Positions 48,001-56,110 of a stretch of DNA of 64,000 nucleotides are shown here, in pieces. The notes beneath the pieces are model-generated. The model saw only the letters and a list, made by a program, of their open reading frames with translations, did not search any database and was not told the origin of the DNA. The position numbers were made by a program, and so were the translations under genes. The stretch is from NCBI RefSeq assembly GCF_029931775.1, contig NC_079312.1, forward strand, positions 136,447,872 through 136,511,871, given 5' to 3'. Numbering within the stretch: position 1 is the stretch's first letter; every line of letters starts with the position of its first letter. Source of the stretch: Euleptes europaea. Its lineage: Eukaryota > Chordata > Lepidosauria > Squamata > Sphaerodactylidae.

Positions 48001-49263
48001 TGCTCTGCCACTGAGCTGCAGCCACGCCTGATCGACACGTTTCCTTCAGAAAAAGTTCTGATACTAGAAGTCAACCTGTCTGGCAGAAAAGTACCTGGGA
48101 GACAGACGATGAGGAGATAAGGCGGGGGGGGGCGGGGCTGTTCATTGCGGTTCTTAAAGTCAGACCCTGCTCGCCACTTCATACACGACCGAGGCATGCC
48201 TAAATTGGAATAAGCAGATCCACTGCCACAGCATCTAATTGAAATCTCAGATTTGCTTGCACCGAGGCCTAATACACATGCAAACTGCCACGTACAATCA
48301 CATGGTCCATATGACAAGCTCCTTTTGTGTGAAGCCTCTCACTACACCAACATAACAACAACATTACCTAATATTTCTAAAAGTTCCTAGCATGTTTTAT
48401 GTGCTGTACAGCATTCGAAATTCTTTAAAAACCCTGCCTGTGGGCTTACAATCTTTTATTTCAGTTTGTGCCAGGAGTGGTAAAATCACACAAACCACAT
48501 GGCTTGTGTCTCCTGGAACTGTCTTCATGCAATTTCAAATAGCTGCCACAATGCAGTTTGCAAGTGTGGACCGGACCTCAGTGATGAGCCCATATTTAGA
48601 GTTGGGAAACTCCTCCACTGGGTAAAAACCCAGGCATTTTGTTGTGTTTCTTTGCCTTGTGTGGTTTGTCTTAGTCGCACCCTGCAGAGCTATTTGCCTT
48701 CTCAGGCTCACTAGTTCTGGGCTGGAGTCTGGATTCAGTGGGTTGGTGGATGAGCCAGGCTTTTGTTGGAGAGGGCTGAACTAGAGCCCGTTCTCTATTT
48801 CTTCATCTATGGTTTGTCGCTTGCAATGGAAGGCGCCATTACAACCTGCCTACTCTCATCCTAACACGCAGCTCCTTCTCAGAATTAGTAAGGCTGAAAA
48901 TATGTTCAGTTGTGATTTCTACCTTTCCTGGATCTTTCTTAATAAAGAAGACTATCAGAGAAACTACCAAAGGAAGAGGAGGCAGGAAAAGGGAAGCTGA
49001 AGTTATCATGTGAATTCATGGGCAGCCTGGTGACGCCGGTCTCTTTGGTGCTTCTAGGCCTAGGCGGCAAGTTCTGGTACGTGGCCAGCAACGGCACTGT
49101 GTGCAGCGATGGCGAGAGGTCCGAAGACTTCTTCTTCGAGTTCCGTGAGAGCAGCCGCGTGGCCATTAAAGGGAAAAATGGCAAATACCTTCGTGGCGAC
49201 CAAGCTGGGACCCTGCGTGCTGATGCGGAGACCTTGCACCGTGCTACACTTTGGGAGTACTGA
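23712..49263 (+). CDS. FSCN2: Fascin-2 (retinal fascin), complete gene of five exons
   Basis: Actin-bundling protein of photoreceptor outer-segment discs and hair-cell stereocilia in known vertebrates. The coding sequence is join(23712..24531, 39334..39490, 45785..45906, 47151..47318, 49058..49263): 1473 bp, 490 residues, no internal stop, all introns GT-AG. Human FSCN2 is 492 residues with the same exon plan. The protein should fold as four beta-trefoils, roughly residues 8-138, 139-258, 259-379 and 380-490. The start [15 protein letters not shown] is the family N-terminus and the end ATLWEY the family C-terminus. Ser39 in APSLKRK matches the fascin-1 PKC site. RRRY at 146-149 matches the basic actin-binding cluster. 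Arg107 in PHKRFFGG aligns with the arginine altered in mouse ahl8 deafness. Fascin-2 is preferred over fascin-1 because of [15 protein letters not shown] and VNVSANQDE. An upstream in-frame ATG at 23694 is less likely: the family start lies six codons later, with A at -3. Confidence 0.97.
25154..25365 (+). mobile_element. hAT-type MITE (family 1)
   Basis: TAGGGTTGCAAACCCC to GGCAACCCTG, forward orientation, full length. Flanking octamers differ (atgggggg and ggtttggg), so the target duplication is not clear. Confidence 0.85.
26158..26740 (-). mobile_element. L1-like LINE, 3-prime end of ORF2 and 3-prime UTR
   Basis: On the minus strand a frame reads [16 protein letters not shown], then [15 protein letters not shown] and an EEW-containing stretch, ending with a stop near 26401. 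The H-x-W-W and A-A-R-x-V-L-A-x-x-W-K motifs match the C-terminal part of L1-clade ORF2. An AT-rich 3-prime UTR follows toward 26158. It is 5-prime truncated; the 26741-26940 side was not matched. Confidence 0.65.
27143..27399 (+). mobile_element. hAT-type MITE (family 1) with a 45-bp insert
   Basis: TAGGGTTGCC start and a decayed GGTAAGTCTA end. Flanking octamers caaatggc and caaatagc match at 7 of 8 positions. Inside, aacctccaggtact is present twice (27153-27166 and 27212-27225) around a 45-bp unrelated insert. Confidence 0.88.
29544..29937. mobile_element. hAT element with exact 8-bp duplication
   Basis: Ends 'gtgttggcgaacctatggca' and 'aggttcgccatcactg' form inverted termini typical of a vertebrate hAT group. 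atatagtg flanks both sides (29536-29543 and 29938-29945). It is a non-autonomous deletion derivative. A left-truncated family-1 MITE lies inside it at 29656-29810. Confidence 0.88.
29656..29810 (+). mobile_element. hAT-type MITE (family 1), left end missing, inside another hAT element
   Basis: Starts at 'ggtgatctccaaccaataga' and ends GGCAACCCTA. The left boundary falls in GC-rich host sequence, so either the junction was deleted or the insertion was incomplete. Confidence 0.75.
30100..30380. other. GC- and CpG-rich block in FSCN2 intron 1
   Basis: A sharp island of CpG-dense sequence in otherwise AT-balanced intron DNA. It contains a perfect 10-bp stem, cgccccggga/tcccggggcg at 30182-30206 with a 5-nt loop. 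'gggcttaggaggc' near 30020 recurs inverted as 'gcctcctaaggg' near 30380, so the block may be an element bounded by inverted repeats. Open frames across it show no family resemblance. It could be an alternative promoter, a CpG island, or a GC-rich transposon. Confidence 0.55.
30545..30775 (+). mobile_element. Bov-B/RTE-like LINE, C-terminus of ORF2 and 3-prime tail
   Basis: An open stretch 30569-30763 reads ...[18 protein letters not shown] then QDLSKAVK and [13 protein letters not shown]. This is the pattern of the RTE/Bov-B ORF2 C-terminus (RW-x-D-x-x-K-E-A-x-x-L-S-L, then AV-x-D-R, then V-x-x-S-x-x-RL). It ends in an ACAC tail. 5-prime truncated. In squamates Bov-B supplies the machinery for Sauria SINEs. 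Confidence 0.65.
31050..31275 (+). mobile_element. tRNA-derived SINE (family A)
   Basis: Head 'gagtgcaatggctagcgtgt' with an eroded B box, body 'cctaacctgccttcaggatt', and a tail with 'gagctcctcagaggagttat'. Older than the 18.8-kb copy. Confidence 0.7.
31535..32728 (+). mobile_element. CR1 LINE, C-terminal half of ORF2 plus 3-prime end
   Basis: ORF2 reads [16 protein letters not shown], then [20 protein letters not shown], then [10 protein letters not shown]. The reverse transcriptase catalytic FADD has become FADY, which would abolish activity. The frame shifts near 32036-32046 and continues as [14 protein letters not shown], then [13 protein letters not shown] and [20 protein letters not shown]. 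The element ends in tctatgattctatgattctt. It is 5-prime truncated, about 1.2 kb, and inactive. Confidence 0.93.
32920..33195 (+). mobile_element. Sauria-type tRNA SINE interrupted by another repeat
   Basis: The left part has a B box in 'ggtcccaggttcaaaccccg' and 'gcatctccagctaaaaggat'. The right part has 'actgaccttgatggaccaag' and 'ggcagcttcatgtgttcatg'. Between them (about 32995-33145) is unrelated sequence starting 'cagggccggattaagac', which looks like another DNA-transposon fragment. Confidence 0.7.
33864..34073 (-). mobile_element. hAT-type MITE (family 1) with exact 8-bp duplication
   Basis: TAGGGTTGCC to GGCAACCCTA between exact tgtattta octamers (33856-33863 and 34074-34081). Shares the 'agttgaattagcagg' variant with the copy at 57105-57308. 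Confidence 0.95.
34496..34634. repeat. Minisatellite-like tandem array
   Basis: Irregular repeats built from 'gatgatacagggaagcagg' and 'gctatctagatgatacaggg', with outer copies of 'gaagcagggaagattgctgc' at both ends. The higher-order order suggests repeated slippage or unequal exchange. Confidence 0.85.
34640..34757 (+). mobile_element. CR1 LINE 3-prime end
   Basis: 'tgcagggggttggactagat', 'gaccctggtggtcccttcca' and the terminal tctatgattctatgattct. Only the 3-prime UTR remains. Confidence 0.85.
35030..35235 (+). mobile_element. Sauria-type tRNA SINE, decayed
   Basis: A box 'ggctgtggctcagttgcaga', B box region 'cagattcgaacaccagcata', then 'cctgagaccctggagagcta' and 'ctccgtataaggcaactttc', all in the order known for Sauria SINEs. 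Confidence 0.65.
35860..36112 (+). mobile_element. tRNA-derived SINE (family A), with duplicated head segment
   Basis: 'ccccactcctccacatga' occurs twice within about 55 bp, in the region after the B box, then the usual body 'gccccacctacctcacaggg' and tail follow. The internal duplication distinguishes this copy. Confidence 0.7.
36145..36318. mobile_element. Foldback (palindromic) element
   Basis: The left arm 'gcaagagtccagtagcacct' to about 36225 is repeated inverted at 36242-36314 with few mismatches, leaving a spacer of about 16 bp. The same sequence occurs at 58377-58587 with a longer centre and partly at 55368-55420. It resembles a DNA transposon derivative that has lost its middle. Family not identified. 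Confidence 0.8.
37705..37955 (-). mobile_element. tRNA-derived SINE (family A)
   Basis: Minus-strand copy with a tail containing atataaatgaagtaaag, body 'gggtgaccttgggccagtca' and a decayed B box near 37890. Confidence 0.75.
38983..39042. repeat. Microsatellite (GA)n followed by (GACA)n
   Basis: About 13 GA units pass into about 7 GACA units, 290 bp before FSCN2 exon 2. Compound dinucleotide-tetranucleotide arrays of this type are usually length-polymorphic. Confidence 0.95.
39334..39490 (+). CDS. FSCN2: FSCN2 exon 2
   Basis: 157 bp, residues 274-326, phase 1 in and phase 2 out. Starts after tcctag and ends before gtgagt. Encodes [16 protein letters not shown], then [13 protein letters not shown], within the third beta-trefoil. 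The length is the same as fascin-family exon 2. Confidence 0.96.
41305..41471. mobile_element. Second short DNA element (family 2)
   Basis: 'ctgtccctttaatatttgtt' and, inverted, 'gttaaagggacaggacatct' lie near the two ends, with 'gtcatttacctccatgccat' and 'gaaaagcttgaa' between, ending in gttggcaacca. The same plan occurs at 51883-52066 and 54071-54215. Confidence 0.65.
41697..41997 (-). mobile_element. tRNA-derived SINE (family C), nearly full length
   Basis: Read on the minus strand: head 'agccccgtggcacagagtgg' with the B-box region 'gagctcgatccctacggaag', body 'ggctcaaggttgactcagcc' and 'aatgacccagtgcttgcaca', tail (ctttac). A second copy lies at 56811-57493. Confidence 0.8.
42095..42395 (-). 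mobile_element. L2-like LINE fossil
   Basis: The minus strand reads [19 protein letters not shown], a decayed RAFS-x-x-AP-x-LWN-x-LP signature, followed by AT-rich sequence. More degraded than the 7.7-8.2-kb copy. Confidence 0.45.
42506..42539 (+). pseudogene. FSCN2: Partial copy of FSCN2 exon 3 (3-prime 34 bp) in intron 2
   Basis: Identical to 45873-45906 and followed by an intact gtgagt donor. It has no matching acceptor in front: the upstream sequence is MITE. It cannot act as a normal exon, but the donor is as good as the real one. Confidence 0.93.
42959..43465 (-). mobile_element. Solo LTR of an endogenous retrovirus-like element
   Basis: 507-bp unit with TG...CA ends (tgaaatgcc...ggcattaca, inverted with one difference), flanked by a 4-bp duplication tggg (42955-42958 and 43466-43469). 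On the minus strand it shows TATA-like sequences and an AATAAA signal (43030-43035), so it lies antisense to FSCN2. A 4-bp duplication is usual for gammaretrovirus-like (ERV1) elements. No internal region is present. It is younger than the copied segment that hosts it. Confidence 0.82.
44552..44640. mobile_element. hAT element left end
   Basis: 'caggggtggggaacctttttt' type terminus with 'gccaagggccatttgggtat' and 'cgcgggccatacaaaattat', a widespread vertebrate hAT end. The right terminus was not found nearby. Confidence 0.65.
45785..45906 (+). CDS. FSCN2: FSCN2 exon 3
   Basis: 122 bp, residues 326-367, phase 2 in and phase 1 out. Encodes [20 protein letters not shown], then [19 protein letters not shown], ending the third beta-trefoil. 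Its last 34 bp and donor are duplicated 3.4 kb upstream in intron 2. Confidence 0.96.
45907..47150 (+). other. FSCN2: FSCN2 intron 3 (1.2 kb)
   Basis: Donor gtgagt, acceptor gatcacag. The first part (to the MITE at 46253) is the source, or the sister copy, of the segment in intron 2. 46470-47150 shows no recognised feature. Confidence 0.85.
46253..46461 (-). mobile_element. hAT-type MITE (family 1)
   Basis: TAGGGTTGCC to GGCAATCCTA. Flanks ggtggata and ggtggatc match at 7 of 8 positions. This copy is uninterrupted and shares its left flank (ggtggata) with the MITE part in the intron-2 composite, but not its right flank. Confidence 0.92.
47151..47318 (+). CDS. FSCN2: FSCN2 exon 4
   Basis: 168 bp, residues 367-423, phase 1 both sides. 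Encodes [20 protein letters not shown], then [20 protein letters not shown] and [15 protein letters not shown], in the fourth beta-trefoil. Donor gtagtt is weaker than the other donors of the gene. Confidence 0.96.
47319..49057 (+). other. FSCN2: FSCN2 intron 4 (1.7 kb)
   Basis: Donor gtagtt, acceptor gtgcttctag. Contains a Sauria-type SINE on the minus strand at 47865-48032. The rest is unrecognised. Confidence 0.85.
47865..48032 (-). mobile_element. Sauria-type tRNA SINE
   Basis: Minus strand: A box 'tgcagctcagtggcagagca', B box 'ggtcccaggttcagtcccca', then 'ttctgccagcaactctgg', 'aataccgacc' and 'aagg-tctgatgtgttc'. Well-preserved polymerase III boxes. Confidence 0.8.
49058..49263 (+). CDS. 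FSCN2: FSCN2 exon 5 (coding part)
   Basis: 206 bp including stop TGA, residues 423-490. Encodes [20 protein letters not shown], then [20 protein letters not shown] and ATLWEY at the end. Completes the fourth beta-trefoil. Confidence 0.96.
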
Positions 49264-50490
49264 GCCCCCACGTCACCTGCCATGTAGCACCTTAGATGCT
49301 CTAGGACCCAAGCCAGCTCAGGGTGGACAGAGAGGTGGGAGTATCAGAGGCAGCATAGTGCTCCCACCTGGACTCCAGTGGCATTATAATACTCCAAGGA
49401 AAAGGACTTTGCTGGGATGGGGGTGGAGGGCAAACAACCCCTTGCCCTATTCCCTGTTGTCTTATCTGTCTAGCTTTAGAAGCAGCAATCTAGTAAGACT
49501 CCCAGGAGACAGACACTGCAGGGCACTAGTCAGTATTAAAGTGACAGAGGTCCCATTTCAAAGCCAGCTCAGTATGTCTATAACCAGCTTCTCTCTCCTT
49601 CTCCCTTATGAAGTAATGTGTATTCCAGCCCTCCTGCTCCCCACTTCTCCCATGACACCGCCAAAGTTCCAGATCAGGTGCTGCGTTAACACGCGTCACC
49701 TGTTCTGCACCTCAGACAAAAGAGACAGGGCAGGATGCAGAGCCCAGGCCAGCGGAGGCAGCTGCAAACCTGGGAATGCAACTCACCCTTTGCAAATGCT
49801 GTGTGGCTTGGCCTCAAGGACTCCCGGCTTGCCTAAAGGCACAAAAGGGCCAGAATCATGCAGCCCAATTCCCACCCCACCCCAGCTGAAGAAATGAGAG
49901 CCGAATGGGTGTGTGTGTGTGTATCTACTCTGCCAGTATCGTTCATCCTAGATGCTCCCCCCCCCATCCCAAAAACAATCTGGCACAGAAATTTTGGGCT
50001 TTTGTTGTTGTTGTTTTGGCCCAGCTGTGCTGCTCCTTCTCTTACCCCTGCTTCTGCTAGAGAATGAAGGCCACATGTAGAGGCAGAAGCCAGATGCCCT
50101 TTCGAAGCCAATGCAGACAGGAAACACTTGGCAGGAAGAGAAATCTCTTCCCTGGGGTGGTCATTGCTCGAGACAAAGAGCTGCTTAGGGGGAAATTCGG
50201 GGGTGGGAGGGAGGTGACAAGCTGTGTATTCACCTGGAAGGACATGAAGAGTGTGGAGGTGAAATAGCAGAGGCCTTCATTGGGAGGTTGAGAAGCGCGG
50301 GGGAACCCATGATGTGGGGTTGCCTGGGACTGAAAGTCAGGATTCCCAAGACTTCACAGCCTTCTGGGTCATTTTCACAAGACCCAAGTCTGCTTGGCCC
50401 CCAGGTCAGCCTCCGTCCTACTGCTTCTCTAAACGCACCCTCCACTCCAGTCGACATCCCTTCCACAAATAAACTCAAGAGGAAGGAAGT
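49264..50490 (+). other. FSCN2: Probable FSCN2 3-prime UTR
   Basis: No repeat and no coding signal between the stop codon and the first strong AATAAA at 50468. The 1.2-kb length is an inference from that signal. Confidence 0.5.
50468..50473 (+). terminator. FSCN2: Candidate FSCN2 poly(A) signal AATAAA
   Basis: First canonical AATAAA after the FSCN2 stop codon (1.2 kb downstream). T/G-containing sequence follows within 60-120 bp. Transcript data are needed to confirm use. Confidence 0.45.
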
Positions 50491-51882
50491 TGGCTCAATG
50501 AAGTTTCCTGTTCCAACAGCTGTATATGGAAGTCAACATGAGCCCCTTTCTGTAGATGTGCTTTTCCTCATTTCTGTCTGCTGATGCGTTTGTGCTCATA
50601 ATGCTGATGGGAGACAATGGGAGAGTGGTAAGATTGAGCAAGTAAAGGCTGGGAAATTTTGCTGGGGAAGAGACTGGTAACGTTATTTGCGAATGCTCAG
50701 AGTAGCCTGCCCCTTTTACACAATGCTGTATCTAATAGAACCGCCTGGTCACTGTGAATGACATAAACCATGTAACAAACAAGGTAGAGGTCTCTATGTA
50801 CTTGAGAAACTCCACAGGTATGCAAAAAAAAATCAGACTTTTTAAATTAGCCAAAAGAAAAAGGCGCACACTGCCCCCTCAAGAAAGGGCCTAGAGGACT
50901 GTAAATGCTCCAGGAGGGACAGAACGTTGAAAGCATCTAGATGAAGGGGAAGAAAGATGGAGGGAGGAGACATCAGCCTACCCAAGCAAGCCCGAGAGGA
51001 ACTGTTGTCCATACTCACTCTCTCACCCCCTTTTCTCCCATTTCTGAAAATCTCTTCTCTCCTGGATTGTATTCCTCATGAGATGGGTGGAGGAATGGGT
51101 AGTCTGGCAGGTGTGTAGGATTATTTCCACCAAAGGGCTTCACGAGCGCTCCTGCAAAAACTATACTTGAGTGGCGCGAACCTCTTCAGCTTCTAGAGCA
51201 GAGGTAGGTAATGCTTCTGGGCTCACGTGCGGAAGAAACAACCCACCAGTCCAAGGCCAGCTGTCCACCCAAGCAACCGAGGCACCGGCAGTGTCGCTGA
51301 GGTCAGCAGCATGGGAAAAGGCAATGGGCAGCACTTATGCCCATCACTGGCACCTGGATCCACACAGCCACCAGCCAGGTGCAAAGAAGGCAATTGAGAT
51401 GCTGGCAGCGCCACGGGGGCTCGACTTGCCCCCAGGATATCTGACCAAATGTGACTCTCAATTCCCCCTCCTCCTTTTTTGCCACCATACCATCTTCACA
51501 GATAGCACTTGCCTTTGGGGGCAATTGGGCCAGAACAATTGCCTACTCGTGCTCTACTAGTGTTAGTATTAAACATGCCTTTGTGCATGCAAGATCAACT
51601 TGTTGACACAGTGTATGGTAGGAGACCTTTCCTCTTAGATGGCAGCAGTTAAACAGCAGCTGGTTCCTGCTAGGCCTGGTTGGAGTTTTGTACTGATGAT
51701 ACAAGCCAATGATATTATTAAGCAGTGGCAGCAGTTGAGGCGTTTTCTTATGCCATAATAACAACCAGTACAGGGAGGGTGTGAGGGGGTTACTTCCGCA
51801 TGGGAACAACTCCCTATTCTGCTCTAATTGCTGCTGCAAATACAAAGGCATTTACTGCAGCAGCGATGCTTCTGCACAGAGA

Positions 51883-52066
51883 CAGGGTTGCCAACTGCCT
51901 GGAGAAAAAAATATGTCCTGTCCCTTTAACAGAGGCTTAAAGGGCATTTATTTATCAGGTGGTGTCATTTATCACCATGCCCTGAAAAGCATCAGCTGTA
52001 CATTTCCACATATTAAGCCTTCATTAAAGGGACAGGACATTTTCTTCAGGCCTGCTGGCAGTCCTA
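51883..52066. mobile_element. Second short DNA element (family 2), full length
   Basis: Starts cagggttgccaactgcctgg and ends ctgctggcagtccta. Subterminal 'tgtcctgtccctttaa' and inverted 'ttaaagggacaggaca' are near perfect. Flanks cacagaga and catggaga match at 6 of 8 positions, again suggesting hAT-type 8-bp duplication. Confidence 0.8.
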
Positions 52067-53139
52067 CATGGAGATTTACTCAGTGTTTTTCCTCCCACCC
52101 AGCATCCCTGCCCCACACACAGACGCACCGCTAGCAGGCTTTTTGCCTTTTATGATCAGTAGTTTGTATCTCACTAGAGTGTTTTGACACTACAGCAAGA
52201 TCACCCCTGCCAATCATTAAAAAGCTACTGGTGAAAAACTCACTGGCAGGCCAGCAGGGGTGACACCAGATGTGCCAGAAGCTGGTGGGGATGTGTGGCA
52301 ATTTGCCCCTTCCATTTCACACTTGCCCAAGCCCGCTTTTGGCGTGACCTTCCAGGAAAGATGATTCCACAACAGAGTTGGGGGGAACTCTCATTGGAGC
52401 TGGGGAAAAGCCAGAGGAAGCACAGCAATGCCATGTGGAAACCAAAACTAAATCCGCTGCAATCTGATCATGGTGAAAGAATGCTGAGCAAGAACTCTGT
52501 TCAGCAGCATCCTGTGTGGCAGAACTAGCCGTGGATTCGTTTCAATAAGCCCCTGCCGAGTAGCTCTCGAGAGGCAGAACTCCCCAATCTGTTCCAAATT
52601 CTGCTTTAAATTGGAATCGTGGCACGCTAGAATATGGTACAAACAGGGGAGGGTAAGTTGTATCATTCATTCCCGAGGCAGGCTGCAGGCAGTGCATGAA
52701 TACAGAGATGTCTGCAGCACCTGCCCAACCACATTCCTCAGTTTCAGGACTAGGAAGATGCAGCTTCTCTGGTGCTGAAGAGCGGCTTGGCTCCTCCTCC
52801 TCCTCCTCAACAGCTGTGTATTTATTGCGCAATAAGAAATCTTCCTATCACTCCCATCTAGAGAAGAAGATCAAAATACCAGAAAGGAGATGCTATGGAG
52901 AGCTAGCCATTTCATCTCTTCCTGCTTTAATTGGTTGCCCTCTCAAATGAGGGACAATCCTCCAACAGAGTCTAATTAGGGGACTTCTGGCATGTTTGGC
53001 TAGCAACCACCACAGGAAGTTTTGTAAAAAAAACAACAACCACATCTCTGAGTCAGACCACAAAAGCATGATTTATCAAAGCTACCATGATTCATAACAT
53101 TTTAGATGCCCAAAGGCCAAAGCTCATTTGAAGCACCAT

Positions 53140-53300
53140 TCACGGGGAGGGGTTGTGACACAGCAGGAGAACATATGCCTGGCATACGGAAAGCCCCAGG
53201 TTCAATCCCTGGCATCTTTCCAGTTTGAAAACTCAGGCAGCAGGTAATATGAAAGACCTCTAGCAGAGAGGTAGGTTGGGACCAGGTTCGACCCAAGACT
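53140..53300 (+). mobile_element. Sauria-type tRNA SINE, fragment
   Basis: 'ccccaggttcaatccctggc' B box, 'atctttccagttt' and 'atatgaaagacctctagcag', in the order of the family; the head is eroded. Confidence 0.65.
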
Positions 53301-53582
53301 TTAATCCAGACCCTGGGGGGACAGAATTTCCCTAAACTCGTGCTACCCAAGAGTGCAGCTGCCTGATCCTCTCACAGAATCATGAACCTTGAGGAGTAAG
53401 AACTGGTGTCATAATTCCAGAGAAGTATCCTTGCAAGAAGGGTGGGATAAAAATGAACTACATAAATAATGTCACTCTGTTGCAACAAACCTAAGCTTTG
53501 TCTTGAGGCACCTTAAAAGACATTTTTATTCTAACACAAGTTTTCATTCCAGCACAAGTTTTTGTGGGCTCAAGTCTGTGAA

Positions 53583-53665
53583 AGCCAGCATGGTGAAGTG
53601 GTCAGAGCACAAGGCTAGGATCTGGGAGACCCCGGTTCTAGTCCCCACTCTGCCCCAGGACCTGG
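53583..53665 (+). mobile_element. tRNA-derived SINE (family A) head fragment
   Basis: 'ccagcatggtgaagtggtca' A box and 'gaccccggttctagtcccca' B box, breaking off into 5S-SINE-like sequence. Confidence 0.7.
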
Positions 53666-53711
53666 ATAGCCCAGGATAGCCTGATCTCATCAGAGCTCAG
53701 AAGCTAAGCAT
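53664..53711 (+). mobile_element. 5S-rRNA-derived SINE fragment
   Basis: 'gcctgatctcatcagagctc' followed by 'agaagctaagca', the 5S-like head only. It is fused directly to the preceding tRNA-SINE head, a template-switch or insertion junction. Confidence 0.65.
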
Positions 53712-54070
53712 GAAAACACCTTTGGCGTCTTGGGACAGAGACTCATGTCTCCCCATTTACTCTCTCCCTAGCATGTCCTGTGACTGCAGCCATGCAGCAG
53801 ATATGTGTCTATTGCTGTGCTAATGTGTGAAAGGGAGGCGTACACCTCAGGGAAGTATAAAGTGGCTAATGCAGCCTGATCCTAGGCATGTTTATTCAGA
53901 TGTAATTTCTACTAAGTTCCCCAGTAAGTTAGCATATGGCTGCAGCTGTATTTTCCTTTCTGGCAACTGGAGCCTCCAGAGATAAAAGGTGTGTGTGTGT
54001 GGGGGGGGGGACACTTGGACTGAAGTACAGCAAACAAATGTTCACCTTTTAAAAATGGTGGGCAGCATCC

Positions 54071-54215
54071 TAGAATTGCCAACTGCGTGGAATAAAATAT
54101 CCTGTCTGTTTATTAGAGGATTAATGGGATGTTATTTACCTCCAAGCCACCAAGAGCTTCAACTGTCCAGTTCCACACATTAAGGAAACAGGGCATTTTT
54201 GTCCAGGTGTCTTAG
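54071..54215. mobile_element. Second short DNA element (family 2), decayed copy
   Basis: 'tagaattgccaactgcgtgg' start, 'ttatttacctccaagccacc' centre, 'cattaaggaaacagggcatt' right part. Clearly homologous to 51883-52066, but older. Confidence 0.65.
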
Positions 54216-54704
54216 CTATCACAAGCCAGCACAGGAGTGAGTTGGGCTGGCTGTGTCATCTGCAAAGGGAACAGAGCTAGTGGGACCATCTGTTCTTTCC
54301 CAGGCAGGTGTCTAATCCCCCCCCCCTAAGATTAGAAGGAAACGTCACAGGCATGTCTAGGGCAACTTGCAGCCCCAGAGAAGCCTCAGCCCCATACAGC
54401 TAGATGGGACAATGAACAGAATCAAGAGAGGGGCCCGACTTCCCTATTTTCAGTCATAGTGACCCTTTCCCCAAGGTTTGGGGGCATGCTCAGAAGGGCG
54501 AATGGCCAAGCCCAAGGGTGTATTACCTTTCGAAGGTGATTGGAACCGGGATTCAAATATCCCGCACCTCGCCGTTACAATACTTTCTTCCCACCCAAAA
54601 AAATGGCCACTTGCAAACGCATGACATTTTTATATATTTACCGGGCAGGAGGAAATTCTACTATACAATAGCTAGGAACTGTAATTAACCATCACACCTT
54701 AGAG

Positions 54705-55076
54705 CAGTGGCTCCCAATGTGGGGCACACGCCCCACAGGGGGGCAATTTGATTTTTAAAGGGGGCAATTCGAGAATGAGTTATTAACGGTGATTTTTTTG
54801 CATCTCTTATGGTTCTAGGGGCCTCAAATACAGTATATAAATATCTACTGTGACATACACATTTTTAAAATTAAAGCCAGAATGTACATGGCGGTCAGCT
54901 GGTGACAATGGAGAGGGGGAAAGCTTGTTTAGACCAGGTTAATGGCCTTTTAGACTTCCTCCATGTGAATAGGAGTTCACTTTTTGAATAATAAGAATTA
55001 TATGTCACGGGGGGTGGGATCAGGATTTTAGAGATGCTTAGGTGGGGCATGGCCAAAAAAAGGTTGGGAACCACAG
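54705..55076. mobile_element. hAT element with exact 8-bp duplication
   Basis: Ends cagtggctcccaatgtgggg and aaggttgggaaccacag form imperfect inverted termini. ccttagag lies on both sides (54697-54704 and 55077-55084). 372 bp, non-autonomous, no transposase frame. Confidence 0.9.
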
Positions 55077-55367
55077 CCTTAGAGGAAGCTGCATTGACCG
55101 AGGATGGGGGGGGGGGGATACTCGCGGATTGGGCTGTCCCTCTCGCATTGCCCCAGCAGGCAGCTCCAGGGAGTTCCCTAGAGAAAAGGGAAATGGAACC
55201 AGCTCGGACAAGGCCATATAAGGACAAAATGGGGATAGCACTGACAGAGGGTGAATCATCATCAGAAGCAGCAGCAAATCGAATCAAGCTGTTTAGGGTT
55301 TTGTTTTTTGTTTTTCTTGGTTAATTAATTTTTGTTAATTTTTTGTTAATTTTGTTAACTAATTCTT

Positions 55368-55420
55368 GTTAGTCTTTAAGGTGCAACTGGACTCTTGCCC
55401 TTTTCTACTACAAGCTGTTT
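55368..55420. mobile_element. One arm of the foldback element
   Basis: 'gttagtctttaaggtgcaac' and 'tggactcttgcccttttcta' match the right arm of the element at 36145-36318. The left arm is missing. It is preceded by a (gttaatttt)n AT-rich run at 55318-55365. Confidence 0.7.
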
Positions 55421-55554
55421 AGGACAGTCGTCACCGTCCAGTACAACCCCACAATGAAATGTGCAAATTTAAGGCAGGCTCTTCTCAAAGGCACTCAGAC
55501 GCTTCGGTCTAACGCACAAGCACCCGGGTGCAAGTCCCACTGAACTCAGGCGGG

Positions 55555-56110
55555 GGGGGGGGGACCTCCTTCCGAGTAAACATGGATGAGATCGGGAAAG
55601 CACTTGTCTACTGAGCCCTCCAGGGGAGGCAGAGCAGGCTGCTCGGAACCGGGGCGGGCGAGGGGGGAGGCACGGCTGGCGCGCTTGCAGCGATGCAAGC
55701 CCGCTGCGGATGAACGATCAGGGTTACGGCCCCCGTGTGCAGCGCTTGAGCTACGGAAGGAAAAGCGCTTCCCTGCCCCCCTCTCATTCAAGGCATCAAC
55801 CGGTTGCTGAAACGGTGGAGCTCGAAGCCGAGGCGGATGCGCAGGCAAGCGGTGCTGCAGCGACTCAGGGGTTAACCTGGGACCAAGCCACAAAATCGCA
55901 AAACAAGCGGCGACTCCCCCTAGCGGCCAGAGGGATACAGCGCGGGCGGCTCCCGCAGCTGGTTTTAGCGCCCTTCCTCGGCATCTCCCTGCAACCGACA
56001 GAAGGCTCCCGGCATTGCTCTGCCCCGTTCCTCGCCGGTATGTCCCTGCTGCTGCATTTCAGCCTGCAGCAGAGGAAGCCGCAGGCCTCGCCCGTCGATC
56101 TCGGGTCAGA
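55555..56110. other. CpG-rich intergenic block
   Basis: CpG-dense, GC-rich sequence between the 3-prime ends of two convergent genes. It contains several palindromic CG-rich words (gcgcgc-type, ggcgcgcttgc, agcgctt). No protein family was recognised in its frames. It could be a promoter of an unannotated non-coding RNA or simply an old unmethylated region. Confidence 0.55.

Noticed and set aside
47865-48032. Functional tRNA gene on the minus strand
   Set aside because: The A and B boxes are good, but the sequence continues into the Sauria-type SINE body and lacks a proper acceptor stem.
49109-49897. Long open frame overlapping FSCN2 exon 5
   Set aside because: It is read in a different frame from the conserved fascin sequence, extends into the 3-prime UTR and resembles no family.
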